This document shows, one piece after another, positions 43,400 to 54,878 of a stretch of DNA of 64,000 nt (positions are counted from its first letter, which is position 1; every line of letters begins with the position of its first letter). The DNA lies in assembly GCF_001638985.1 (NCBI RefSeq), contig NW_017265153.1:865776-929775 (forward strand), in the 5' to 3' direction. The notes below the pieces were generated by a model, which worked only from the letters and a program-made list of their open reading frames with translations, made no database searches and was not told the origin of the DNA. A program made the translations under genes and the position numbers. The stretch comes from Phycomyces blakesleeanus NRRL 1555(-). Its lineage: Eukaryota; Mucoromycota; Mucoromycetes; Mucorales; Phycomycetaceae.

Positions 43400-44222
43400 T
43401 GAGCAAATAGCTTAATTGCTGCTCTAATCTCAACCGTGAAGTCACCTTTGATCTCTTTCATTCTTCACTAAATAAGTCTACGCCCTTGCTGGGGATATAC
43501 GAATAAATTAAAAAGGAATCATTAGGTACTGGGAGAGTGCTATTTATTAAATAGAGTCAAATAGTATTGCTTATGGACCACTTTTTTCCTGAACTTTGGC
43601 TTTTAGAGCATGTTAAATATACTCGATTAGGTTCCAATTCGAGTTTTGAAATGCCCACTAGTTAAAGCATTCGATTTCCTAAAAGCATTGGTGATTAATT
43701 TGAAGAGAAAGGTGTTAGGAAGAGAAAAGTAAAGAATACCAGTATGTATATTATATATATATATATATATAGATGTGTGTCTATAATATGTACAAGTTAC
43801 ATTGATTGCTGTCATATAAAAAAACTAATATACAACCCAGGTATTGTGGAATGTGGAATGTGTAATGTGTGATGTGTGATGAGTTTTGCTCTCTCTTTTC
43901 TTATTCTTCCCATTTTATTAATCTAATCATTCGTGCAAGTCGTAAGAAGAAGAAAAGATAATTAAAGTGACATAATAAACACACTGATTATTTTCCCGAG
44001 GAAGCAATATGACAAATTGTGTAGTTTCATGAACTAAGTTTAGGGTAATTTAAATGATGATTAACCTGAAGTCTCTATCGATACATATACATATATCTGT
44101 GTGTATGTTGGTGGGTGTAAAACCAAATGCTAATAAACTATAACAGTCGAGCCCAAGATATATTCTCTAAATATACAGCTGTGTATATATATTATGCCAT
44201 AAAATGAAAACAAAGAAATAAT
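43400..44222. other. Intergenic, downstream of the ABC transporter gene
   Basis: Contains A/T dinucleotides (43750-43772) and a GTGTAATGTGTGATGTG-type tract (43850-43880). No gene or element was recognised beyond the end of the TA-flanked element. Confidence 0.5.
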
Positions 44223-47200
44223 CTAAGAAGAACTATCGAGCTTAACCTGAGCCAATGATTTTCCGTGACCAAACCCAAAAGGTGTTGTTGAATCTGCAGG
44301 ATCCATTCTGCAAAAAAAAACATAAATATGACAGCTTTGATATTATTTTAGAAGATTATACTTACTCCTTAAATTCATAGTGGCCTTCACCATCAAATCG
44401 CAATAAATACTCATGGTGACGTACAAGAGAAGGTCTACATATTACAGCAACAAAAAATAAATAAATTTCATTCGGAATCCCATAGGTTCGAATAAAAGGC
44501 TCATACCTGTGCGAGACTGTGAACAAGGTAATTCCCAATTTACGAGCATGTTCATACATAATACCCTCGATGTCTACACTCACGGCACTTGTACATTCAT
44601 CAAGAATAGCCTAAAACACAATATTAGTAAGCTAATAAGAACAAGCTACACCAATATTGTACTTACAAACTGCGGTTTATGGTAAAAGAGGCGTGCCATA
44701 GCTACGCGTTGCTTCTCACCGCCAGAAAGGCTACAAGAAAGAGTTAGTATTGATACATAAAAGTGTCTTGATTACTTACACATCCGCCCAGTCTTGAACA
44801 GTGTCCCAGCCGCCCTCACGCTCGACTATATAACCAAGGTGAACATTTTCCAACAATGCCATCAAATCATCATCATTGAAGCCACGGGAATGTGCTTCAG
44901 CGACAGTATCAGGATAGATAACTTGATCACGGAAGGTACCCAAGGGAAGGTAAGGCTTCTGCGGGACATAAAAGAGTTTGTTTGGTGCAGGCTTTGTAAC
45001 AGTTCCACCTTTTACATCATGGGCATATTCATTTAACTTGTGTACTTGGCTATATTTCGGAAATAAAGCTTATATCTTACCAAACAAAGGCCACAAATCA
45101 CCAAGAATACGGAAGAGTGAGCTCTTACCGCACCCGTTTGGACCAGAGATCAAGCAGTTCATTCCGGTTGTAACCTTGAATGAAAGATCCTTGAGCTAAT
45201 TTAAAATAGTTAGAATAAAAATGAAAAACTGTATACACAAATGATAGACTTACAAGAATATCGTTATTAGGTGTAACAATTGGGACCTTGTCAAATAGGA
45301 TAATGCCATCCTTTACAATAACCTTGCCCTTCATATCCTTGGCATTTACAACTAAAGCTTCCAGTGAGTAGCCTATTCTTTTTTCTTTTCATTTTGCAGA
45401 ATATATAGTTACCTGTGTTTTGGTTGATTCCACTCTCAGAGTCAGATACCATAGTACGTTTGTACTTTCCTTCGCGGACATCATTCAAAACATCAAACAA
45501 ATCGGCAACTCGAGACTACAAAACTTATGTGAGCCAATGTATTTTCTACTTCATAGTTTTCATTATTGTTAGCTATTTTCCTCACAGTATATCCTGCAAA
45601 GCGAGTCAGGTCACGGCCAGTCAAAATCAAACGACCGACTGCCTGAGAAAGGTTGATCAGGTAGCTTGCTACAAATATTTATAAATTATAAATTTCCATG
45701 TAATACTTCAAGCTTGATATACATATACATATATTCTAAGTTAATTACTTACAGTTTCTCGAATACTCTTCCATAATTACAGTGGGATCAGATGACTGGG
45801 AGCCCATATTCTTGGTAGCTAAAATATCAAACATAAATATTTGATATATGTTTTTTTTTAAAAAGTGATATAACTTACCGTATTTAGGATTAAACACCGG
45901 ACGAGCGAGTAGACTGAGAAAAGAGAAACTTGTTTATTACAAGAAGCTAATTATTACTAAGAGTAGTCACTTACTAATAGGCTGTCATTGTAGCGCAGTA
46001 TTTGACAAGAACGGAATCAAAGATACCGTTCAAAAAGCGGAGTGTGTACACTTTACGAACATGGTTTACAATCTATAAAATAAAAACCTAAATATTCAAA
46101 CCAAAATGTCTTTTGGAGCTCTCATAAAAAAATTACCTTTTGGAATGTGCCATTTACTACTTCTTTCTCACGTTCACCGCCACCATAGAAAGCAATTTCC
46201 TCAGAATGAGTAATAATACGGGACTATATGATGCTGTGAGCCCAGGTGGCACAAATGAAAATAATTATAAAAAAAAGATAAAGAAAAATATCACTTACAT
46301 GGGCAAAGCGGAAGTCACCCTCAAGTTTTTGTTCGATGGCAGTATCTAATATACGAGTCAAATGTTAATCCCTGTACAACGCAAATTCCGAACCGCAGTA
46401 CATACATCGTCCAAAGGGAGGAGAGAATGCCCGAAGAATGACACCAGACATGATAAAGTAAGAGATCATGAAAAATGGTGCTTCGTTACCACTACAAATC
46501 GAAATTATAGTTTAATTTATATTACAGCATTACCAGCCCCTTTTTTGCAGTCCCTTACATAGCTTCACCTAGTTTATAGGCAAACAAAAAAATATCAACT
46601 ACTGGTTTGGCAATATCAGAGTATAAATGAGATAGATTTTCTGAGAATTTGTCGATATCCTGGGTCAACAACTGGTCGGCGTTCTGAAGACGATTATCGA
46701 GATTTGATATCTTATAGAAAGTGATGCCATCCAGGTACTGGTTGTGGGCATGCTATTAAAATAAATACGCACACACACACACACTCACAATAGGGTCAAT
46801 ATATGCATGTTTTTCCCTTAATAAATTTACCATAGTCAGACGTTCGCGGAAACACAGGGCAAGTGCGCTAATAGACAGTTTAAGGGAGTTGTTGACGATA
46901 CTCATTGGCCACTATAGTATAGTATGAGAAATGGTTTGCTCGCTTTATACTCAATTAACTTGCCATCATTAAGCCAAATTCTACAATAGCCTTTGCAACA
47001 AATTCCTTTCTGTTGCGGGATACAATAGCTTTTACTACAGAACTGGTAAAATAATTTCAAAATTTAGTGTCGTCTTATCGCGCAGCTTCGTTATTTATCT
47101 ACTATACCCATTGAATGCCGAGAACCTAAAGAGAAATACAGTTATTAGCAATCAAGCAAATATTACTATTTAAGAATAATATTACCAAATATCAAGCCAT

Positions 47201-47549
47201 GTACGGGCAATAAGTACAGTTGCAAGAATTCCAAGTAACCCAGCTTCTTTTGTAAAAAGGCCTAATAGTCAAAACTCATTAACAATCAAGTACTTTTGGA
47301 ATTCTTAGAAGACAGAGACTTGCCTGGAACACAAATAGGCAAAAGTTTGCGCATTTGCTCAAAGAATTGGGAATTCACACCCACTTTGTGTTTCTGCTTG
47401 CGTTTTGTGCGAGTATCTTTCTGCGCAGTCTGGGTTGTTAAGAGAAAGCGATTTTTTGCCTTGTAGAGTGCGTATATGAGCGTAATGAGAAAGACTCCCA
47501 TGGTGGGGGTCTTTGCCTTTTTGGCCAGCAGTGACAAGACGTTTGCCAT
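44223..47549 (-). CDS. Peroxisomal ABC half-transporter, ABCD3/PMP70-like
   Basis: By hand, 21 exons (first 47549-47324, last 44307-44223) encode 687 residues. The membrane half carries the ABCD EAA-like motif '[15 protein letters not shown]' form ('[16 protein letters not shown]', ~286) and 'FREYRRRLT'-type helices ('CFRERLTM', '[16 protein letters not shown]'). The ATPase half has Walker A '[10 protein letters not shown]' (~483), the signature 'LSGGEKQR' (~582), Walker B 'FAILDE' (~602) and the 'TVSHR' switch His. ABCD half-transporters dimerise in the peroxisome membrane to import long-chain acyl-CoAs or free acids for beta-oxidation. Order, length and the conserved '[22 protein letters not shown]' region resemble ABCD3 more than ABCD1. 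Two introns start with GC rather than GT, and one exon is 18 nt. Confidence 0.94.
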
Positions 47550-49526
47550 GGGGTGCGATGAAGGAGGTAAAAGGAAAGTTGTAAAACCGATTTCTAATGC
47601 ACATTATCGGGGACTATAATACAAATCCCGATAGAAAGGACTGTCGTGGGTCTGTGGTGGGGTACTCGCAAACTCACAAACTCAATTAAAACAATTAAAC
47701 GCATATATACGATGCAAGATAAACTAAAGCCATGATCAGGCCGTATTCTTTTGGTGGCTGTTTAGACCGCTACAACTAGTAGCAAAGTATGGCCCTTTAC
47801 CGATACTTCCTAGAGATATAAATATAGGTCTTGAATGAGAAAACTATAAAGCTACAGTGAACATTCTACAGCACGTGATCTGGGGAAATTGACGGGATAC
47901 AGAATGTGACCTTGGCCCTGAATTTCAAAGTCAACACCAGTCTCGCGAAAGTTTTTGTCTTAAGAAACTGAAGCGCTGAGTAAGGAAGATTGAAGCAATT
48001 GCTGCGTTTGAATTGATTGATTTAACCTTTTTTTTGCATTGAGTAGAAGTAAATTTTGCTCTCAAAGATCATTTCAATATTAATAGTTTGAAATACAATC
48101 GATGTAGTAGTAAGGAAATACAGGTGATAAGTAGAATCAAAATGAATAATTTCCGAATTAGGCCAACTGTGGCGACATAGTAAAAGAAGCATTTTCTTAT
48201 GACATCTCATAGACAAGTCCCAACGCAAAAAAGGAAAACTTTCGTTTCTATGTTGCATTTTCTTCATCATCTCTTGATTTACCTTGCTTTACGTTATTTA
48301 GTTTTTTTTTGTATTCTTACACATGAGCTAAATTTCAATCTTTGTGAACGATATATAGAAGAGAAACTCGTCAAAGTCAAAAATATTTACAACAATTACT
48401 CACACAAAGACAGCACAGAATCAATCCATCTCATTAGCTTGTCGCATTACTTCTTTGTTCTCAATGACATTTATGCCTTTTATCGAATCAAGCACAGTTA
48501 CAGAAACTTAACCTTTTCCAGATTGAATTCTCGGAAAACCTCTATCTCATACGAAGTACTGTCAATTCTTGGCCTGCTGAAGATTGAACATATATTTCAA
48601 GAGCTTATGATGAAGTAATCTTAGCCATTACACAGAGAAAATTATCGATCTTAAACTCTCTACACACATCTACAGAATCATATCTCTAAAAATGCGATTT
48701 GAAGAAGAATGAACCTTTTGAAATATTGACCACCCAAATATACATCCAGGAATTACGGTTCTAGAAACTGTTTGTGCAGAGCGAACTTCAGTTGCCATAA
48801 CCGTACTCGAATTAATACTCAGCTCCAAGTCTTGCCCAACCAGAATGGATTACTGTAGCCGCAGTAAATATACATGTATTCTTGAATTGTGCACCTTACA
48901 AATATATTTTACAAGACGTATTTTCAAGAGTTACTAACCGTTATGAATGGATCGCATTTTCAAATAAACAGTACAGAAAGGTGTTATTAGGATATTAGGT
49001 AGCATATTGAACCTTTTAGTATTATTATTTATATAATGTTTACTCTACTTTTTGTCTATATAAAAAAACTTTGAAAAAAAAAATCCCAAGAAATGCTCCT
49101 TATTTTTTCGAATTGTGCGTCTTTTACAATGTGCTTTACCGCAGACATGTAAAGAAGACCAAGGCAATATTTGATAAGTTTTTTTTTGGTATGATATCAC
49201 ATTGATTACACTTAGTGTATAAACTGTTATAATGAGCACATATTTCAAATGTTATACCTTTCTGAAATACTCAACAATAAACAAAATATTCATTTTCATA
49301 TTTAATTCTTTCTATGATCTTACTGTGTGACTTCTCTCACATTGAGAGTTTGCGCATTATACCAAATATTCCTTTTATGCTGAACTCCCCTTTAGTAAAC
49401 AGCCACTGTTTACAAAAAAAATCAATAAATTATCCTGTTAACTTTCAGACTCAAGTTCTTTATGATCTTTCACTCAAAATTAATACACCAATCTCAACAG
49501 ATTGCTCTCCTGCTAATATTCTTTGC
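47550..49526. other. Intergenic with one uncertain 139-residue frame
   Basis: The ABC transporter promoter is at the left. A plus-strand frame at 48199-48618 (139 residues, His/Leu-rich, no recognised motif) starts at an ATG but lacks a clear promoter or conserved feature, so it is not called. The region before the NET-like gene is AT-rich. Confidence 0.4.
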
Positions 49527-50696
49527 ATGGAATCATTTTCCGAGATCCACTACATGGAACAACACTTTAATGAACCCACTGTCTTGGATGCCCAAGATGC
49601 GACCGAGGAAATTCCTTCCTTGAGACGTAGTCGCCTTTCGAGTAGTTCAGACGACTCTTCCGGAGACTCTTTCTCCGAAAATGATGATTCTAACGATGAA
49701 AGAGATACCATAATCCCTACTACATTTGCCAATTTGAGTAATCGTCGACAGGTCTTATTTTCTTCAGAATCGGAATCAGAGTCAGATACACATGTTGTCA
49801 ATCGTTCTCGCGTATCTTTGCCTGTGCCATCATCATATATGTATATGCCAAAACGCCAGATCGAAGAGGCTGTTCTCGAGAGTATTACTCACCAACTACA
49901 CGCTGATAAACTTCCTGGAATTCTTACTATTCTCTCTTCTCATACCGCAAGTACGACTTCAGATGAAGTCGAGATCGATTTGTCTTGCTTACCTCGAGAT
50001 CAACTTGTTCGCGTTCTAATTTATGTTGAAGCATGTATCGCCGAGCAAAACGGGGGACCTCCTGTGAACATTGCGGATTATATCAAAGAAGAGCTACACC
50101 AGCATAATGTATCAGATGATGGAAGTGATGAAGAAGAGGCTCTTCATCAGGCATATCGAACCCCAAAAAAATCAATACGACGAAAGAGGCCCGGGTTATC
50201 TGGTGTAAGCAGAGATAATTCCAACACAAACGATCACTCCTTTGGGCCTTCGGATGGCCCTATATCTATGGCAAGACTTTCTCAACAATCAGATTTACCA
50301 AAACGTAAAAGAACTCCACGCAAAAAGGTGACCCAATCATGCAAGCGAGAAAATGATCAGAAACAGCGTAAAAATGGCGATGCATTAGTATCATCTCCGT
50401 GTGTAATCCAAGATCCAAATTGTATTGCATCTACAAAACCCAAACGAAGGGTGGCCCTTCACAAACGCCGTCTATTGGAGGATATGCTTTTACCTTCAGA
50501 TGAAGAAAGTATCAATGAATATGAAGATAACGGTGATATCGTCGTATTTAGTGATGAAAAAATGGACTTTCATGTCACAGGCAATCAGACGATAACACAC
50601 CATTCTTTAGCACCTTCAACAGTACCTTGCAATATTGTTCCACCAGTGATAGAAGAAGATGCGGATGATGTTGAGGAAATTGACATTATGGTGTAG
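49527..50696 (+). CDS. Acidic, Ser-rich nuclear-type protein with a NET-like domain
   Basis: An open frame extends up to 49314, but the ATG at 49527 (MESFSEIHYMEQ) opens the acidic, Ser/Asp-rich region and is taken as the start (389 residues). Near residues 119-172 (bases 49880-50042) lies 'HADKLPGILTILSS...EVEIDLSCLPRDQLVRVLIYVEACI'-type sequence, in which LPG..L..I, EIDL and LxxLxxYV match the NET (BET extraterminal) pattern. No bromodomain is present. Basic clusters (KSIRRKRPG, KRKRTPRKK, KPKRRVALHKRR) suggest nuclear import. NET domains bind short basic peptides of chromatin regulators. The role here is inferred; an unrelated helical domain cannot be excluded. Confidence 0.6.
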   Translation: MESFSEIHYMEQHFNEPTVLDAQDATEEIPSLRRSRLSSSSDDSSGDSFSENDDSNDERDTIIPTTFANLSNRRQVLFSSESESESDTHVVNRSRVSLPVPSSYMYMPKRQIEEAVLESITHQLHADKLPGILTILSSHTASTTSDEVEIDLSCLPRDQLVRVLIYVEACIAEQNGGPPVNIADYIKEELHQHNVSDDGSDEEEALHQAYRTPKKSIRRKRPGLSGVSRDNSNTNDHSFGPSDGPISMARLSQQSDLPKRKRTPRKKVTQSCKRENDQKQRKNGDALVSSPCVIQDPNCIASTKPKRRVALHKRRLLEDMLLPSDEESINEYEDNGDIVVFSDEKMDFHVTGNQTITHHSLAPSTVPCNIVPPVIEEDADDVEEIDIMV

Positions 50697-53600
50697 GGTT
50701 CATAACTTTTTTCATGCGTTCTTATATTCAACAACCTCTGCTTTTTTCCAATTCTTCACCTCACCTTATTCCCTTTTCATATCCATGTACTATTTTTCAT
50801 TAACATTTTTCAATATGGAAACGTGGCTCGTATATACTATGTAATTATTTGGATTAATTTTTAAAGTTTATACTATTTTGTTCAATAACAATATTTATGT
50901 GTATATACTGGAAACCCCCAAGCTCTATTTACGACTAATTTTTGATTATTACCATTATATTTAACAATGTCGCTCAATTTGAATAGAATACTATTTTTCC
51001 ACTTTTATTAGAAAAGTCGAAGTTTTGGTGGAAGAATGTTTTTACTTTATCTGATATAATATAAAATATTGTTGAGACTATTAGCCGTAGTCAAAGCATA
51101 TTTTATTACTAACATGTATATTAACTTTTGATGAATGTTGCTGCGGTGAAGTCTGGTAATTAAAGTTAATTTTCTCACCTCAGCATCAACATCTTTGAAA
51201 TCAAGGAATTTGCTGTATATCTTGATATACCTTCAATTGTTTCTATATGATCTTCTGATCATAATTGGGAGGTCAGAAGCAGAAGGTTTTCTACCCAAAA
51301 GATATGAGATGTTCTTTGTCCAATTACTTTAATGAGTAGTCATAGTTCAAACGAACCACACGTTTGGCTACACCTCAAAAGTGCTCGATCCAATTGGATT
51401 CACATTGAAATCTGAAATATTGCTTAAATTTACGTCTCGTCTCTTCTACCACTGCTTTGATTGAAGACTTTTGATTTTTTTTCTAAAAATAAAAAGTAGA
51501 ATAGGAGGTCAAGAAGTTTTGGGTACAGAAATAGTTTTCTGTTTCGTCTTTGTTACAAACCACATTCACTTTTTTTTTGACAGACCATTAGGATAGAGAT
51601 ACATCTAAACCCCGTATTTTTGCATAATCTTTTGGGCAGTAATGGACTGCACCCTTTCTACACTTGCCTGGTTCTCTTTGCTTCTGATAATTTAAGACAT
51701 GTGCTTACAAAGCGGTCGAGGAATAATACATCTATCCTTGAAAAAAACATGTATTTGAAAGCGGAATTTTTCATTCTCCAAAATGTGTTTTGGCTTCAGT
51801 ACTTGGGGGTGGACAGACTAAAAGTTCAAAAAAGGGCAAAAAAAAGAGCGAAAGTTTTTAATCGACTCTAATTAGCTAGTTTTCATTGCCACTAGGATTG
51901 AGAAGAGAAGCGTTTTTTTGTGGAGAAGATGTGCCATATAATGAGAGGTCTAGAAAAACATGTGATAAAAGGCTCTCACTTAATGACAGAGACGGGATTA
52001 TAAGCACTATTTTATTTAATATGTACTTTAAACTAATTTTGAACTTTTTTTTTAAAGATGTGGACAGCCATAAATTAGTCTGATTGACTAAGTTCTGGAT
52101 GAACTTGTTTTGCCTTTTTTTTGCTTTTAATCTGTCCACACCAAGTGGTTAAGAACAAAGCCTCAGTATCCTTCTTTCTCTCCAATTATATTGAAGCACT
52201 GTATTTTATTTTTCAAAGGTATATAAATAAAGTTTTCAGAAATGTCAAAACCAAAGACTGCTCGTTCGAACATATTAAGAAACGTAATCTAAATCTTAGT
52301 AATAGTATTTTTTTTAGCTCTATTATTTTAAAAAACTTATATATTTCTGAAAAAATGCTTTGTTTTAATATGCTTTTTGTAGCTGCAATAAAAATATAAT
52401 ATAAAATCAATTTTTATATAAGCAAAAATTGGACAGGTAGTTTTTTCAGAACAATATATATAATCAACTTAAATGATGATCATTCTAAAGTCTTTTAATA
52501 TGTAAAAATGGTATTGAATATAATACATTAGAAAAAGCTCTTCTGACTTTTTGGACTCTTTTTATTATATGATTATAAGCCATGACCTTAAAGATATACA
52601 ATATATCTTTAATTGATAAAAACAAGCTTATATTGACGTTGTCATAGACTTTGTTTGAGATAGAGCAGGCTCGACATGTAATGTATCGTAAGATTAAGTC
52701 AATCAGTTACAGGTTAAACTAAAATGGGTGTTTCTATCCACACAACGGAAGACATTATCACCTCCCGGCAGCTGGGGTTGTGGTATACTTATAAAAGAAG
52801 TTCTGTTTGTTCCTCTTTTCTTTTTTTCTTTTTTCTTCTTTGGTTTTTAATTCACTATGAGCCACAGTGATAAATAGACTGAAGGCATTGTGAATGTTCG
52901 CCATATTCAGAACCAAACTTTGACATCAACCATAATTACCCCACAAACTACCACGATAGAATCATATCACTAACAGAAAACGTGATAAGTATGCAAGGAT
53001 CATATTTTTATAAAATTACACTCAAGTTTGGGAATTTAAAATGTCTTCAGTTGTTGCTATAATTGTAATAATCAATTAATTGACATGAGTTGAGATATGT
53101 AATATCTGCATATGAGTTGATATTGAATTATTCCGATAATCACATCTCTATAGAGTTAAGCATCTTTTAAAAACAGTAATATATCCCTAATAATACAGGT
53201 TGAATATAATGATATACTCAAACCAAAAAAAGCAGCTCAAGCTATTCGATAGTTCAAGCAGACAAAATCCTAAAGTATGGAAATACTTGATTATCAGGGT
53301 TTCTATCCCTTTTTTTTTGAATATATAATAATTCCCGAGTCTAGTGGTACTAACATGATAGAGCTATAACGTTATCAACCGCAAAAAAATTATTTCTTAC
53401 AATTTATAATATACTATATATAATAACATTGTTAGCCTTGCAAGCTGGAAACCTTGAATAGTCTATTTTAACCTGTCTTTCTTATTTATTGATTTATTTC
53501 TCCATTCTTCCCAATTCTATATATCTAATAAAATTAATTCTAATTTTGCCTATAGTACTACAGTATAGTCAACTAACGACCTCAAATTTATACTTTATTC

Positions 53601-54818
53601 TGAGAATAGGCAGTAGTTTGATCCCGCTTACACGACATCAATCTCAGGTTGATGACCATAACATTCTATGAAGATCTTGGGAAAAAGGGAAAGGATCTTC
53701 TATTCCAAGTCTGATTCGCTAGTCAACCACAGAAATCATGTAGAATAATATTGATGGGCTGTCAAATACACATTCATTCAGAGTAATTCTGTATCAAGCT
53801 CAAGGAAACATATTTCCTTATGCTGAAGGCCTTGTAACTCTGAGACATACAGACGAAATCAAACTGATCGGCAATTAGTACTTTTTTTTTGCGTCTGTGT
53901 ACACAACTATCTAACCTTATAGAATAATACTAGCTTATTGGGATTAGCAAATAGTTCTCACTAGCAATAAGCTAGAAGTAGTAACCTCAGCTTGATAGTA
54001 TTCTATTAATTAATAGTGATGTAGACAAGCAATCTTGTCTTTACTAAATAAAACCCAAGTTTGGCAATGGTTTTCTTGAGATCTGCTATCTATATCACCA
54101 TATTCATTAATAACATCGCAATTAGCTGACCGCTGCTTTCTAAATAGCAGTGAAAGACATTTTGGCATATATTATACAATCTACTCCTACAATTAAAGGT
54201 GATGTTGGGCTACAAGGCATTTTAAAAAATGGTTACTGGAACTCTTATTAAACAGTATACTGTATTCTATATACAAATAGGTAAAATTATATATGGTCTT
54301 GGAATATTTTTTCAGCTCATTGATAGCTAACGAAAGTAACTAGAATAAGGTTATTGGCGGATTATACAAAGGTTTCAAAAAAAAAAGTAGATATGATTCA
54401 ATCACAGTGTCATCTAACTTGATGCCTTGCATTCTATTCAATCCCGGCTATAAGACTAGATTTTCCCATTCTAGGAATTTTGCCACATACATGAACCTTT
54501 TTTTATGGTCTAGATACTTCACAGATTCAAATACTTGCACATAATGGCAATGGCTTCTAAGAATTTTATATTATTCAAAAACCAAAAGTCATATTCCGTT
54601 CAAACACTCCTATTTAGGCTTAAGAAAACACGTTTAATGTACAACTATAAACTAATAAATAAAATTGTATTTGAAATAAACAGTATCTGTCAAGATGTAT
54701 ATCAGTCGAAAGTAATCACATTTCTATACCAAAAGAAAAATTCCATCGTAGAATATCAAACAACATATATATTTTTTTGGAACCGTCCATTTTACTATGC
54801 TTTCTAAATTCCAGGTCC
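50697..54818. other. 4-kb gene-poor AT-rich stretch
   Basis: No supported gene. Low-confidence frames (51620-51871, 52121-52399, 53489-53671, 54535-54807) show no motif. A TATA box (52790-52797) followed by a CT-rich leader and ATG at 52857 opens a frame that stops after six codons. Segments near 51180-51600 and 51880-52140 look like diverged transposable-element debris, but no family could be assigned. Confidence 0.5.
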
Positions 54819-54826
54819 TATATATA
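54819..54826 (+). promoter_or_regulatory. TATA box of the repeat-rich adhesin-like gene
   Basis: TATATATA about 55 bp before ATG 54879. The same layout (TATATATATA at 61943-61952, ATG at 62014) precedes the related second gene. Confidence 0.55.
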
Positions 54827-54878
54827 CCCACATAGAAGATTCTCTTCATCTACATTAACACACAAACTATCGATCTCA

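Noticed and set aside
44480..44495. Second GGTTCGAAT-like B-box
   Set aside because: It lies in an intron of the ABC transporter, and no cloverleaf is possible.
48199..48618. 139-residue plus-strand frame
   Set aside because: No motif, promoter or biased codon use; kept only as an uncertain note in the spacer.
54535..54807. 90-residue plus-strand frame before the adhesin-like gene
   Set aside because: AT-driven composition, no motif, and it ends within the promoter of the next gene.
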